From an uncultured Pelagibacteraceae bacterium (GTDB taxonomy: Bacteria > Pseudomonadota > Alphaproteobacteria > Pelagibacterales > Pelagibacteraceae), in NCBI GenBank assembly GCA_902524945.1, contig CABZFF010000003.1:59144-123143 (forward strand): a stretch of DNA of 64,000 bases. The letters are read 5' to 3'. Below are positions 50,037 to 60,895 of the stretch, one piece after another. The notes under the pieces are model-generated. The model saw only the letters and a list, made by a program, of their open reading frames with translations, ran no database searches and had not been told where the DNA came from. How positions within the stretch are numbered: position 1 is the first letter of the stretch; every line of letters begins with the position of its first letter. Made by a program: the position numbers and the translations under genes.

Positions 50037-51371
50037 ATGACAAAAGAAAAAAAAAGCAAACCTTCTAAGGAACTACCATTAGGGTTTGTGGACAGGCAAG
50101 AGAAAGAATTATTAGTACGCGATTTTATAATTTCCAACATCAAAGAAGTTATGATCAAGTACGGTTTTCAATATCTTGAAACACCAAGTTTCGAGTATTC
50201 AGATAGTATTGGGAAATTCTTACCAGACAAGGATAGGCCAGACGAAGGAGTTTTCTCATTTAAAGACGAAAATAAGTGGTTATCTTTAAGATATGACCTA
50301 ACAGCACCACTTGCAAGGTATGTTGCAAAAAACTTTTTAGAAATACCAAAACCATTTAAAAGATATCAACTAGGTACGGTGTGGAGGAATGAAAAACCAG
50401 GTCCTGGCAGATTTAGAGAATTTTTACAATTTGATGCCGATTTTGTAGGTACCAAAAATTTACAAGCAGATGCTGAGCTATGTGTAATGATTTCTGAAAT
50501 TCTTGAAAAATGTGGTCTTAGAAGGTTGGAATACTCAATAAAAATTTCATCTAGAAAAATTACTGAAGAATTATTCAAAAAAATTAATCTGAATGATGAT
50601 AGTCAAAAACTAACTACACTAAGGGCCTTAGATAAAATTGATAGACTTGGATGGAATGGGGTAAAAGAATTATTAGGTGAAGGTAGAAGAGATAAATCTG
50701 GGGACTTTACAAAAGGAGCAAATTTGACTTCTAGGAATATCGAGATAATTGAAGATGAATTCAAGAAAAAAAAACCTGAAACTCAGGATTTAATTGATCT
50801 TATAAAAATTTTTAAAGATTACAACTTTAGTAATTTTGAATTTGATCCAACTATTATAAGAGGCCTTGAATATTATACCGGAGTAATTTTTGAGGTTGAT
50901 TTAAAATTCGATGTAAAAAATAATAAAGGTCAAGTTATTCAATTTGGTTCTATTGGCGGTGGAGGGAGATATGATAATTTAGTAAATAATTTTGGAAATT
51001 ATGATGCCCCGGCTACTGGAATTTCTATTGGCTTAGATAGATTAGTTTTTGCATTAATGCAAAAAAAAGAATTTAAAGTAAAACAGACTAAACCTGTGGT
51101 GATTTGTGTTTTTGATAAAAATTCAATGAAGAAATACATTAATTTACAAACATTATTAAGAAAAGCCGGTATTAGCTCTGAAATTTATCCTGGGGAAAAT
51201 AAATTAAAAAAACAAATGGAGTATGCAAATAAAATTAAGTCTCCAGCTGTTATTTTATTCGGTGATGATGAAATTAAGTTAGGTAAACCTACTTTAAGAA
51301 ATTTGTTTTCGGGAAAAGAAAAACCAGTTGAAATTAAGGAATTAGTAAATGAAATCAAAAAAATTATCTGA
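50037..51371 (+). CDS. hisS: Histidyl-tRNA synthetase (alphaproteobacterial divergent type)
   Basis: Class II synthetase. Start at ATG 50037 (MTKEKKSK...GFVD); the longer frame runs into tRNA-His and is rejected. YLETPSFEYSD near 45 is motif 1, LSLRYDLTAPLARYVAKN near 81, and VWRNEKPGPGRFREFLQFDAD near 109 (motif 2; given as VWRNEKPGPGR and REFLQFDAD) differs from the FRHERPQKGRYRQFHQ type. RGLEYYTGVIFEV near 281 is the histidine-binding motif, and the C-terminal anticodon domain is present. 444 residues is normal. No Shine-Dalgarno. It overlaps hisZ by 23 bases. Confidence 0.94.
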   Translation: MTKEKKSKPSKELPLGFVDRQEKELLVRDFIISNIKEVMIKYGFQYLETPSFEYSDSIGKFLPDKDRPDEGVFSFKDENKWLSLRYDLTAPLARYVAKNFLEIPKPFKRYQLGTVWRNEKPGPGRFREFLQFDADFVGTKNLQADAELCVMISEILEKCGLRRLEYSIKISSRKITEELFKKINLNDDSQKLTTLRALDKIDRLGWNGVKELLGEGRRDKSGDFTKGANLTSRNIEIIEDEFKKKKPETQDLIDLIKIFKDYNFSNFEFDPTIIRGLEYYTGVIFEVDLKFDVKNNKGQVIQFGSIGGGGRYDNLVNNFGNYDAPATGISIGLDRLVFALMQKKEFKVKQTKPVVICVFDKNSMKKYINLQTLLRKAGISSEIYPGENKLKKQMEYANKIKSPAVILFGDDEIKLGKPTLRNLFSGKEKPVEIKELVNEIKKII

Positions 51372-52389
51372 AATCATAATAAAGACTTTTAAGAATAAAG
51401 GTTTTGTTTTGTCAGAACCAGATATCTTGTTAGACACAGATTATATTATTGAGAGATCCGGAGAAAGATTCAGAAGTTCTATGCTTTCTTTTAAACGAGA
51501 AGACGGAAAAACTATGTGTTTAAGACCTGACTTAACAGTAGCCTCTTGTATAAGTTTTTTACAAAAAAGGTCTTCCTCCAAAATCTATTATTCCGGGCAA
51601 GCTTATAGAAGATCAAAAAATAAAGACACGAGTCTAATCAATGATCAATTAGGAATAGAAATTTTGGGTTCAAAAAATGAATTCAAAGACGATTTAAAAG
51701 TAATCAGCACAATTTTAAGTTCAGCAAAAAAAATTAAATGTAAAAAAATTAAAATTAAAGTTGGGGATATTAGTTTATTCAAAAGCTTGATCAATGCTCT
51801 TGATATGCCAGATAGATGGAAGTTGAGATTAATACGACATTTTTGGAGACCAAGTTATTTCGAAGAACTTTTGAATAGATTGGAAAAAAATACAGATAAA
51901 ATTGATAAGGCTACATTTGATATAGATAAAAAGAAGTTCAATATAATGAAAAAATTAGATCAAGACCAGGTAGTTGCTGGTCGTACTGTATTAGAGATTT
52001 TAAAAAGATTTGAAAAAAAAATCAAAGACCCAAGATCTTTTACTGATGGTAAACAAGTTGTTAGAATTATTAGGTCGTTTTTAAAAATTAATTGTAAGTT
52101 GTCAAATCTTGACGAGAAATTAATTAATTTCACTAAAGAAAATAATTTAAAAAAAAATATATTTAAGAATCTTAAATCTGTTCAAAATTTAAAAAAACTT
52201 AAGCAAGAAATAAATTTTATAACAAATTTTGGAAGAGATATTGAATACTATACCGGAATAGTATTTGAGGTATTTTCAGGAAACAGAGAAATTGCGAGGG
52301 GTGGGCGATATGATGATTTATTAAAAAGTTTGGGGGCAAAAAAAAATATTCCAGCAGTTGGTGCTGCTATTAATTTAAAAAATATATGA
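51349..52389 (+). CDS. hisZ: ATP phosphoribosyltransferase regulatory subunit HisZ
   Basis: Catalytically inactive HisRS paralogue that activates and regulates short-form HisG. It shows SERFRSS-like GERFRSSMLSFKRED near residue 36, MCLRPDLTVASC near 55, YYSGQAYRRS near 80 (the weak motif 2 remnant), and GRDIEYYTGIVFEVF near 289 matching the histidine-binding loop. The C-terminal anticodon-binding domain is absent. 346 residues is normal. It lies between hisS and short hisG, the diagnostic arrangement, with overlaps to both. Confidence 0.9.
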   Translation: MKSKKLSEIIIKTFKNKGFVLSEPDILLDTDYIIERSGERFRSSMLSFKREDGKTMCLRPDLTVASCISFLQKRSSSKIYYSGQAYRRSKNKDTSLINDQLGIEILGSKNEFKDDLKVISTILSSAKKIKCKKIKIKVGDISLFKSLINALDMPDRWKLRLIRHFWRPSYFEELLNRLEKNTDKIDKATFDIDKKKFNIMKKLDQDQVVAGRTVLEILKRFEKKIKDPRSFTDGKQVVRIIRSFLKINCKLSNLDEKLINFTKENNLKKNIFKNLKSVQNLKKLKQEINFITNFGRDIEYYTGIVFEVFSGNREIARGGRYDDLLKSLGAKKNIPAVGAAINLKNI

Positions 52390-53069
52390 AAGAAAAAATT
52401 ACAATAGGTTTACCAAGCAAAGGTCGATTGAAAGATAAAGCTATATTTTTTTTAAATAATTTTGGATTAGAAATTTTGCTTAGCGAAAAAGAAAGAAATT
52501 ATTTTGGAAAAATTAAGAATAAACCAAATATTAATATTGTTTTTTTGCATGCAAAAGAAATTATTCAAAGGCTAGGTGATGGAACTCTTGATACTGGAAT
52601 ATCCGGGCTTGATCTTTTAAATGAGTCAGAAAAAAATTTACGAAATAAAATTTATATTGAAATGAGACTTAATTTTGGAAATGCCAATTTAGTCGTCGCT
52701 GTCCCAAATGACTGGATTGATGTTCAAACTATTGCAGATCTTGAAGAGGTATCTTTTGATATTAGAAATAAAAGCAACAGGAGATTGAGAGTTGCAACTA
52801 AATACCCAAACTTGACCAATAATTTCTTAATTTCAAAAGGTGTTACGCAATATAAAATAATACCAAGTCTTGGCGCAACGGAGACCTACCCTTTTATTGG
52901 TTCCTCTGAGATAATTACAGATATTACATCGACAGGAAAAACTTTAGCTGACAATAATTTAAGAATTTTAAAAGATGGTTTAATTCTAAAGTCAACTGCA
53001 TGTTTACTCATATCAAAAAGAAGCAAAAATAAATTAAAAAATTTCTTAAGTTTAATAAATAAAATATAA
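52386..53069 (+). CDS. hisG: ATP phosphoribosyltransferase catalytic subunit, short form
   Basis: First step of histidine biosynthesis. 227 residues, the short form without the C-terminal histidine-binding domain, so it needs HisZ, encoded just upstream. ITIGLPSKGRLKDKA is at the N-terminus, GDGTLDTGISGLDLL near 65, LRVATKYPNLT near 139, and IVD-type phosphoribosyl loop EIITDITSTGKTLADN near 180. The 4-base overlap with hisZ implies coupled synthesis. It is convergent with the methyltransferase-like gene. Confidence 0.94.
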   Translation: MKEKITIGLPSKGRLKDKAIFFLNNFGLEILLSEKERNYFGKIKNKPNINIVFLHAKEIIQRLGDGTLDTGISGLDLLNESEKNLRNKIYIEMRLNFGNANLVVAVPNDWIDVQTIADLEEVSFDIRNKSNRRLRVATKYPNLTNNFLISKGVTQYKIIPSLGATETYPFIGSSEIITDITSTGKTLADNNLRILKDGLILKSTACLLISKRSKNKLKNFLSLINKI

Positions 53070-53070
53070 T

Positions 53071-53733
53071 TTATTCGAAATACTCAAAACTTGATTTTGT
53101 CTTACCAAATTCAATTTCTTTGAATTTTTTTTCTGTCAATTTATCCCTAATCTTATCAAAATCAAATGAACTTATATCATCAAAAACAAATATTGTTTGT
53201 GGACAAAGATGATCTAAAAAATAATTTATCTCTAAATTTACATTTTCTAAATCATGCAAACCATCAAAGTGTACTATTTCAAATTTATCTATAATCTTTT
53301 TAGTCCCAGAATAAATTGGATAACCATCTCTGAATCTTTTAAAAAACTCGTGTGTATCCAAATTTACAAAATTATATTCTTGATATTTTTTTGAAAAATT
53401 AATTAACATTTCTCTTTTCATTAAATTTGTGTAATTATGCTCTAAGCTATTTTTTCTATCTTCTGAAAAAATGTAAGGCAAGCTACCGTAAGGATCTAAA
53501 CCAATATGAATTACATTTTTAAGTTTTGGATGATACTTTCTATAAGCATCAATTATCTTTTTACTTCCCATACCTCTTCTAATGCCTATCTCAAAACTAA
53601 AGCCTTGAGGATTTTTTAATCTTTTTACAGCTCTATCTAAAATTTCATATTCTTCATTATCCCCCTCAATTTGGGTGATTAAAAATTTAGATTTGAGAAA
53701 ATTTTGATATTTTTTTTTAATTTTTCTAAACAT
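53071..53733 (-). CDS. SAM-dependent methyltransferase-like protein
   Basis: 220 residues with a Rossmann-type layout. FSFEIGIRRGMGSKKII near residue 45 resembles the glycine-rich motif I of class I methyltransferases (usually ExGxxxGxS), HIGLDPYG near 76 could be motif II, and IVHFDGLHDLENVNLEI near 152 resembles the HIDGxHxYExVxxD region of the Methyltransf_24 group. FVFDDIS follows near 184. The target is unknown, possibly a sugar or lipid, and the family assignment is moderate. It stands alone, convergent with hisG, just beyond the groEL terminator. Confidence 0.6.
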   Translation of the reverse strand: MFRKIKKKYQNFLKSKFLITQIEGDNEEYEILDRAVKRLKNPQGFSFEIGIRRGMGSKKIIDAYRKYHPKLKNVIHIGLDPYGSLPYIFSEDRKNSLEHNYTNLMKREMLINFSKKYQEYNFVNLDTHEFFKRFRDGYPIYSGTKKIIDKFEIVHFDGLHDLENVNLEINYFLDHLCPQTIFVFDDISSFDFDKIRDKLTEKKFKEIEFGKTKSSFEYFE

Positions 53734-53783
53734 TTATTGAATTAACTTTAAATAATATTGAAGTTTATTCAAATTAAAATAAA

Positions 53784-53813
53784 AAAAAAGGCGAACAAAA
53801 GCTCGCCTTTTTT
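53784..53813 (-). terminator. Bidirectional-type terminator after groEL
   Basis: An 11-bp stem: A6-GGCGA (53784-53794) pairs with TCGCC-T6 (53803-53813), with an 8-base loop. On the minus strand the stem is followed by a 9-T run, a strong intrinsic terminator for groESL. Confidence 0.88.
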
Positions 53814-53837
53814 AAATCTTTTCTTGCGGCGAAAGAA

Positions 53838-55505
<1,668 letters not shown>

Positions 55506-55514
55506 CTATTAAAG

Positions 55515-55811
55515 TTATTTTTTACTTTTTGAAATTCCCATTATGTCTGACTCTTTCATAATGCTGTATTCTTTGCCATCTATCTTGACTTCAGTTCCAG
55601 ACCATTTACCGAATAGAACTATATCTCCAACCTTAACGTCCATTGCAGAAACTTTGCCATCCTCATTCTTAGAGCCAGGCCCTACAGCTACAACTTCACC
55701 TTCCTGAGGTTTCTCCTTAGCAGTGTCTGGTATGATAATCCCACCAGCAGTTTTTTCCTCACTGTCTAGGACTTTAATAAGCACACGATCGTGCAGAGGT
55801 CTAAATTTCAT
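55515..55811 (-). CDS. groES: Co-chaperonin GroES
   Basis: 10-kDa lid of Gro[17 protein letters not shown] at the start, [16 protein letters not shown] (the mobile loop, near 23) and [11 protein letters not shown] near the end are diagnostic. 98 residues is normal. TAGGAGAA is placed 6-7 bases before the ATG, a strong ribosome site. A sigma-32-like promoter lies about 35-60 bases upstream. Confidence 0.97.
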   Translation of the reverse strand: MKFRPLHDRVLIKVLDSEEKTAGGIIIPDTAKEKPQEGEVVAVGPGSKNEDGKVSAMDVKVGDIVLFGKWSGTEVKIDGKEYSIMKESDIMGISKSKK

Positions 55812-55845
55812 ATGTTTTTCTCCTATAAATTTTTACGTAGTGTTG

Positions 55846-55873
55846 ATATGGTATTTTTTAACTATATTTCAAG
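55846..55873 (-). promoter_or_regulatory. Sigma-32 (RpoH)-type promoter for groESL
   Basis: On the minus strand CTTGAAA (-35, 55873-55867) is followed after 15 bases by CCATAT (-10, 55851-55846), matching the CTTGAAA / CCCCATnT heat-shock consensus. A start near 55839 would leave a 28-base leader containing TAGGAGAA. No CIRCE repeat was seen in this spacer, so RpoH-type control is favoured over HrcA. Confidence 0.6.
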
Positions 55874-55940
55874 AGGCAAAAATCATTTAAAAACCATTAA
55901 ATACTATATTTATGATCATAAAAAAAGGAGAATTTACAAG

Positions 55941-56747
55941 TTGAAAGAACTCAACCATTTAGCAGATATATTCGAAAATTATGATACGTTTGTCATTGAC
56001 TTGTGGGGCGTAATTCATAACGGAGTTGCCCTTAATTCTAAGGCTGTAGATGCAGTTGATCAATTGAAAAAAAATTCAAAAAAAATAGTATTTCTATCAA
56101 ATGCACCAAGACCAAGTTCAAAAGTTGTTGATTTTTTATTAAAGATGAAAATGGATAAAAAATATCTTGATCATGTGATGACCTCAGGTGAAGCAGCTAT
56201 GTACGCAATAAATCAAAAAAAGTTTGGACAAACTTTTTACCATCTTGGTCCAGCTAAAGATATTTCACTATTTGAAAAAGTAAAAGATAACAGGACAGAT
56301 TTAGAGAATTGTGACTTTATTCTATGCACTGGATTATTTGATGATTATGATAATGATTTAAATTATTATAAAGATTTTCTGTTGAAATATGTTTCAAAAA
56401 AATTAATTTGCACTAATCCAGATTTAATAGTCCACAGAGGCAATACAGAAGAATTATGTGCAGGCTCTGTAGCTAAAGTTTTTGAAGATCTTGGAGGTGA
56501 AGTAATTTATTTTGGTAAACCACATCAAGAAGTTTACAATATGTGCTTTAATCGTAATGAGAAAGTTTTAGCAATTGGCGACAATTTAAGAACAGATATT
56601 AAAGGAGCTAACAATTTAAAAATAGATTGCTTGTTTATTTCCGAAGGTGTTCACCGTAAAGAGAAAAAAAATTATTCTAATTTAAATAAACTTTTGGAAA
56701 AATATAATGTAAAAGCGAATTTTTTTCAAAAAGAATTAAGATGGTAA
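55941..56747 (+). CDS. HAD-superfamily class IIA hydrolase
   Basis: Phosphatase-like protein of the NagD/alphaproteobacterial class IIA group. FVIDLWGVIHNGV near residue 16 is motif I; the second acid is lost as D-L-W, which is typical of this subfamily. VFLSNAPRPSSKV near 49 is motif II. YFGKPHQEVYNM near 190 has the motif III lysine, and VLAIGDNLRTDIKGANN near 207 is motif IV. The TTG at 55941 with AAAGGAG 10 bases earlier gives 268 residues. Longer starts would cross the groES promoter. Substrate unknown. It abuts ribF. Confidence 0.85.
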   Translation: MKELNHLADIFENYDTFVIDLWGVIHNGVALNSKAVDAVDQLKKNSKKIVFLSNAPRPSSKVVDFLLKMKMDKKYLDHVMTSGEAAMYAINQKKFGQTFYHLGPAKDISLFEKVKDNRTDLENCDFILCTGLFDDYDNDLNYYKDFLLKYVSKKLICTNPDLIVHRGNTEELCAGSVAKVFEDLGGEVIYFGKPHQEVYNMCFNRNEKVLAIGDNLRTDIKGANNLKIDCLFISEGVHRKEKKNYSNLNKLLEKYNVKANFFQKELRW

Positions 56748-57656
56748 ATGAAAATTTATAGAAACCCAAATTTAAATCAAAAACATTATAACGGTGTAGT
56801 GGCTATAGGTAATTTTGATGGATTACACTTAGGTCATCAAAAAGTTATCAGTGAAGCAAAAAAAAAAGCTGAAAAAAACAAGATACCTTTTGGGGTTATA
56901 ACTTTTGAGCCTGTTCCAGTTATGTTTTTCAATAAAAAAATTAAAAATCATAGAATAAATTCTTTAGAGCAGAAAAAAAGTCAACTAAAAAAATTTAAAT
57001 TAGATTTCTTAATTCTAATCAAATTTGATAAAAAATTTTCTTATCAATCTGCAGAGGAATTTATAAAAAAAATAATTTTTAAAAAAACAAAATGTAAATA
57101 TCTATATGTAAGTAAAAATTTTAAGTTTGGTTTTAGAAGAAAAGGCAATATAAGGACTTTGAAAAAATTTGAAAAAAAATATAAGTTTAAAAATATTGTT
57201 ACTAAGCCTTTTAAAAAAAATAATAAGATTATTTCATCTACTTCTATAAGAAAGAAAATTAGATTAGGTAAAATAACAGAAGTAAATAAATTATTAAATC
57301 GAAATTGGAGTATTATTGGTAAAGTAATAAAAGGACAAAAAAGAGGACGTAAAATTGGCTTTCCAACATGTAATTTAAAATTAGGAGATTATGTTATACC
57401 AAAACTTGGAGTTTATGCTGTAAAAGTTAAAAGTAAGAATTTGAATAGAAATGGTATAGCTAATGTTGGTTATAGACCTACTTTTAAGGGACAAAATTTA
57501 TTATTAGAAACAAATATCTTTGGAATTAATAAAAATTTATATAATAAAGTAATTAGTGTAAAATTTAAAAAATTTATTAGAGCAGAAAAAAAGTTTAAAA
57601 ATTTGAAATATTTAAAAAAACAAATCAAACTTGATATTAAACAGGCAAAAAAATAA
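56748..57656 (+). CDS. ribF: Bifunctional riboflavin kinase / FAD synthetase
   Basis: Makes FMN and FAD. The N-terminal nucleotidyltransferase part has VVAIGNFDGLHLGHQKVI near residue 18 and ISSTSIRKKIRLGKI near 160. The C-terminal kinase part has GKVIKGQKRGRKIGFPTCNL near 187, GVYAVKV and ANVGYRPTF near 240. 302 residues is normal. The gene is very lysine-rich. It overlaps ileS by one base. The order ribF-ileS-lspA is the standard bacterial arrangement. Confidence 0.94.
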   Translation: MKIYRNPNLNQKHYNGVVAIGNFDGLHLGHQKVISEAKKKAEKNKIPFGVITFEPVPVMFFNKKIKNHRINSLEQKKSQLKKFKLDFLILIKFDKKFSYQSAEEFIKKIIFKKTKCKYLYVSKNFKFGFRRKGNIRTLKKFEKKYKFKNIVTKPFKKNNKIISSTSIRKKIRLGKITEVNKLLNRNWSIIGKVIKGQKRGRKIGFPTCNLKLGDYVIPKLGVYAVKVKSKNLNRNGIANVGYRPTFKGQNLLLETNIFGINKNLYNKVISVKFKKFIRAEKKFKNLKYLKKQIKLDIKQAKK

Positions 57657-60388
57657 TGTCGAAAGATACTCTACAGCTTCCTAAAACAGCTTTCTCAATG
57701 AAAGCCAGCTTACCACTTAAAGAGCCTGAAATTTTAAAGAAATGGGAAAATAATAAAATTTTTGAAAAGCTCAGAAAAAAGTCTAAGGGGAAAGAAAAAT
57801 TTGTTCTTCATGATGGGCCGCCCTATGCGAATGGTCATATACACATGGGAACTGCATTAAATAAAATTTTAAAAGACATAATTACTCGCTTTCATCAGAT
57901 GAATGGCAAAGACTCTGTTTATGTTCCAGGTTGGGACTGCCACGGATTGCCGATAGAATGGAAGATAGAGGAACAGTATAAAAAAAAGAAAAAAAATAAA
58001 GATGAAGTGCCTATTAAAGATTTCAGACAAGAATGTAGAGAATTTGCAAAAAGTTGGATAAATGTTCATATAAAAGAGTTTAAGCGATTAGGAGTGGTTG
58101 GGGATTTTGAAAATTATTATTCCACGATGAGCTACGAAGCTGAGGCTCAAATTGTAAGAGAATTGGGAAAATTTCTTTTAGACGGAAGTTTATACCAAGG
58201 GTTTAAACCAGTTCTTTGGTCCACTGTTGAAAAAACTGCTTTAGCCGATGCCGAAGTAGAATATTTAGATCACACTTCAAATACAATTTATGTTGCATTT
58301 AAAGTTAAGGAAACAAACAAAGACTTTTTAAAAAACTCAAGTGTTATAATTTGGACAACTACACCATGGACTATACCTGCTAATAAAGCATTAGCTTTCA
58401 ACAGCAATATAGAATACGCAGTTTTGGAAATTGACCACCTTGAACATTTTAAAGACAAAAGAATCGTAGTAGCAAAAAATTTAATTGAGTCAATAACTAA
58501 AGAGTGTGAAATTAATAATTACAAAGAATTAAAAACTTTTAAGGGTTCTGAGTTTACAGGAACAGTATGTAGTCATCCATTTTTAAAAATGGATTTTGAT
58601 TATAATGTACCAATGTTAGATGCTCAGTTTGTAAATTTAGAGCAAGGAACAGGAATAGTTCATTGTGCTCCAAGTCACGGTCCAGACGATTTTAATTTAT
58701 GTTTGAAAAATAATATACCATCACTTTATACTGTCGATAACTCAGGCGTTTATACTAAAGAAGTACCTTATTTTACAAATACACACGTATTTAAAGCTGA
58801 CCCAATTGTTATAGACAAACTAAAAGAACAAAAAAAATTACTTAAAAACGATAAACTTAATCATAGTTACCCTCATTCTTGGAGATCTAAGGCTCCCTTA
58901 ATTTATAGAGCAACACCTCAATGGTTTATTTCCATGCAAAAAAATAAACTTAGAGATAAAGCTGTTAAAGCAATAAATGAAACCATCTTTTATCCAAGCA
59001 AAGGAAAGGATAGGCTTTTATCAATGATTGAAGGAAGGCCCGATTGGTGTGTTTCTAGACAAAGAGTTTGGGGAGTTCCATTGCCAATCTTTATTAATAA
59101 AAAAACAAAAGAGCCTCTAAGAGATCAAAAAATTATAGATAAAATTGCATCTATTTATGAAAAGCAAGGATCTGACTGTTGGTTCACAGATGATGCCAAA
59201 ATTTTTTTAGGTGATGATTATGATGCCAAAGATTATGAAAAACTTAACGATATCGTTGAAGTATGGTTTGATAGTGGCTCAACACATAGTTTTGTTTTAG
59301 AAAAAAGAAAAGATTTAAAATGGCCAGCAGACATGTATTTAGAGGGATCTGATCAACATAGAGGATGGTTTCACTCCTCTTTATTAGAGTCGTGCGGAAC
59401 TAGAGGTAAGGCACCCTTTAAAAGTATTCTTTCACACGGTTTCGTTGTGGACGGAAAAGGTATGAAAATGTCTAAATCAATGGGAAATGTTATCTCTCCA
59501 GAGGATATATTGAAGAATTATGGAGCAGACATACTCAGGGTTTGGGCCTCAGCGTCGGATTATGCCGAAGATTTAAGAATAGATAAAAATATTTTAATAC
59601 AGCATGCAGAGTCTTATAGAAAAATTAGAAACACCTTTAGATTTATGCTCGGGAACTTAAAAGATAATTTTGAAAAGCAAAACTTTGAAAAAATCAAACT
59701 ATATGAATTAGATGAATTGGAACAATTTATTTTACACAAATTATTTTTATTAAATAAAACCGTTGATGAAAATTTGAAAAATTATAATTTTCACAAATTG
59801 TATAAAGAGTTATTAAATTTTTGTACTCTAGATCTTTCTTCTTTTTATTTTGATATTAGAAAAGATGTTCTTTACTGTGATAGCATAAATTCAAAAAAGA
59901 GAAAAAATTGTGTAATCGTCCTAAATATAATTTTAGAAAGTTTATTAAAGTGGTTTGCTCCAATTTTAGTTTTTACTACCGAGGAAATCTACGGTTTAGT
60001 TAATAAAAAAGATAAAAATGAAAGCATTCACGAAAATAATTTTGTCAAAATTCCAAATAGTTGGAAAAATGATAAGCTTAATGAAAAATGGTCAAATTTA
60101 TTTACGATTAAACAAGATGCAAATATAGCTATAGAAGAGAAGAGGGCGAATAAAGAAATTGGATCAAGTTTAGAGGCTGAAATTAAACTGATATTAAATA
60201 AAGATAAATTTGAACTGCTCGATAAATTAGATTTAGCAGATTATTTTATAGTTTCAAAAGCAGAAAAAGAATTGTCAAATAACGGTGAAATCAAGATTGA
60301 AGTGAAAAAAGCTCAAGGACAAAAATGTGAAAGATGTTGGAAAATCTTAGAGAAAAAATGCCAAAGAGAAAAATGTCCAATAAAATAG
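57656..60388 (+). CDS. ileS: Isoleucyl-tRNA synthetase
   Basis: 910-residue class I synthetase. The HIGH motif is in PYANGHIHMGTALNK near residue 56. The CP1 editing domain includes IIWTTTPWTIPANKALA near 223. The KMSKS motif reads GMKMSKSMGNVISP near 598. The C-terminal zinc site is represented by CERCWKILEKKC, with CP following. Start MSKDTLQLPKTAFSMKASLP is typical. It lies between ribF and lspA. Confidence 0.96.
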   Translation: MSKDTLQLPKTAFSMKASLPLKEPEILKKWENNKIFEKLRKKSKGKEKFVLHDGPPYANGHIHMGTALNKILKDIITRFHQMNGKDSVYVPGWDCHGLPIEWKIEEQYKKKKKNKDEVPIKDFRQECREFAKSWINVHIKEFKRLGVVGDFENYYSTMSYEAEAQIVRELGKFLLDGSLYQGFKPVLWSTVEKTALADAEVEYLDHTSNTIYVAFKVKETNKDFLKNSSVIIWTTTPWTIPANKALAFNSNIEYAVLEIDHLEHFKDKRIVVAKNLIESITKECEINNYKELKTFKGSEFTGTVCSHPFLKMDFDYNVPMLDAQFVNLEQGTGIVHCAPSHGPDDFNLCLKNNIPSLYTVDNSGVYTKEVPYFTNTHVFKADPIVIDKLKEQKKLLKNDKLNHSYPHSWRSKAPLIYRATPQWFISMQKNKLRDKAVKAINETIFYPSKGKDRLLSMIEGRPDWCVSRQRVWGVPLPIFINKKTKEPLRDQKIIDKIASIYEKQGSDCWFTDDAKIFLGDDYDAKDYEKLNDIVEVWFDSGSTHSFVLEKRKDLKWPADMYLEGSDQHRGWFHSSLLESCGTRGKAPFKSILSHGFVVDGKGMKMSKSMGNVISPEDILKNYGADILRVWASASDYAEDLRIDKNILIQHAESYRKIRNTFRFMLGNLKDNFEKQNFEKIKLYELDELEQFILHKLFLLNKTVDENLKNYNFHKLYKELLNFCTLDLSSFYFDIRKDVLYCDSINSKKRKNCVIVLNIILESLLKWFAPILVFTTEEIYGLVNKKDKNESIHENNFVKIPNSWKNDKLNEKWSNLFTIKQDANIAIEEKRANKEIGSSLEAEIKLILNKDKFELLDKLDLADYFIVSKAEKELSNNGEIKIEVKKAQGQKCERCWKILEKKCQREKCPIK

Positions 60389-60400
60389 AAAGTCAATATT

Positions 60401-60895
60401 TTGATTTATCTTGAAGAAATACAAAGCAAAGTAATTAAAAGAGAAAATTTATATTATCTTATAATTGTTCTTATAATTTTTAGTATAGATAGAATTTCAA
60501 AAATTGAAATTATAAAAAATTTTGGTGAAAATCCTTTTTATATAAATGATTATATAAATTTTGATCTTGTTTGGAATACTGGCATAGGTTTCGGTTTACT
60601 AAGCTCCTATTCATCATTAGTTTATAATTTGATCACGTTAATTATTGGATTAGTAATTTTATATCTATTTTATATAGTTATTAATTCAGGAAAGTTCGAT
60701 AGCACAGTTTTTTCAATTATTATAGGCGGCGCAATTGGTAATTTTTATGATAGATTGATTTTTAATGCAGTTCCTGACTTCATCGATATTCATTACAAAA
60801 ATTTTCATTGGTTTACATTCAATCTCGCAGATATTTTTATCACAATTGGTATAATTACTTTCATTATGAAAGGTTTTTTTATAAAAAGTAATTAA
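60401..60895 (+). CDS. lspA: Lipoprotein signal peptidase (signal peptidase II)
   Basis: Inner-membrane aspartyl protease that cleaves prolipoproteins. Four hydrophobic spans in 164 residues. NTGIGFGLLSS near 58, GGAIGNFYDRLIF near 108 (first catalytic Asp), and VPDFIDIHYKNFHWFTFNLADIFI near 122 (second catalytic Asp in FNLADI; split here as VPDFIDIHY and FTFNLADIFI) are diagnostic. The start is TTG at 60401 with no near internal Met. It follows ileS by 12 bases and abuts the next lipoprotein gene. Confidence 0.92.
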   Translation: MIYLEEIQSKVIKRENLYYLIIVLIIFSIDRISKIEIIKNFGENPFYINDYINFDLVWNTGIGFGLLSSYSSLVYNLITLIIGLVILYLFYIVINSGKFDSTVFSIIIGGAIGNFYDRLIFNAVPDFIDIHYKNFHWFTFNLADIFITIGIITFIMKGFFIKSN

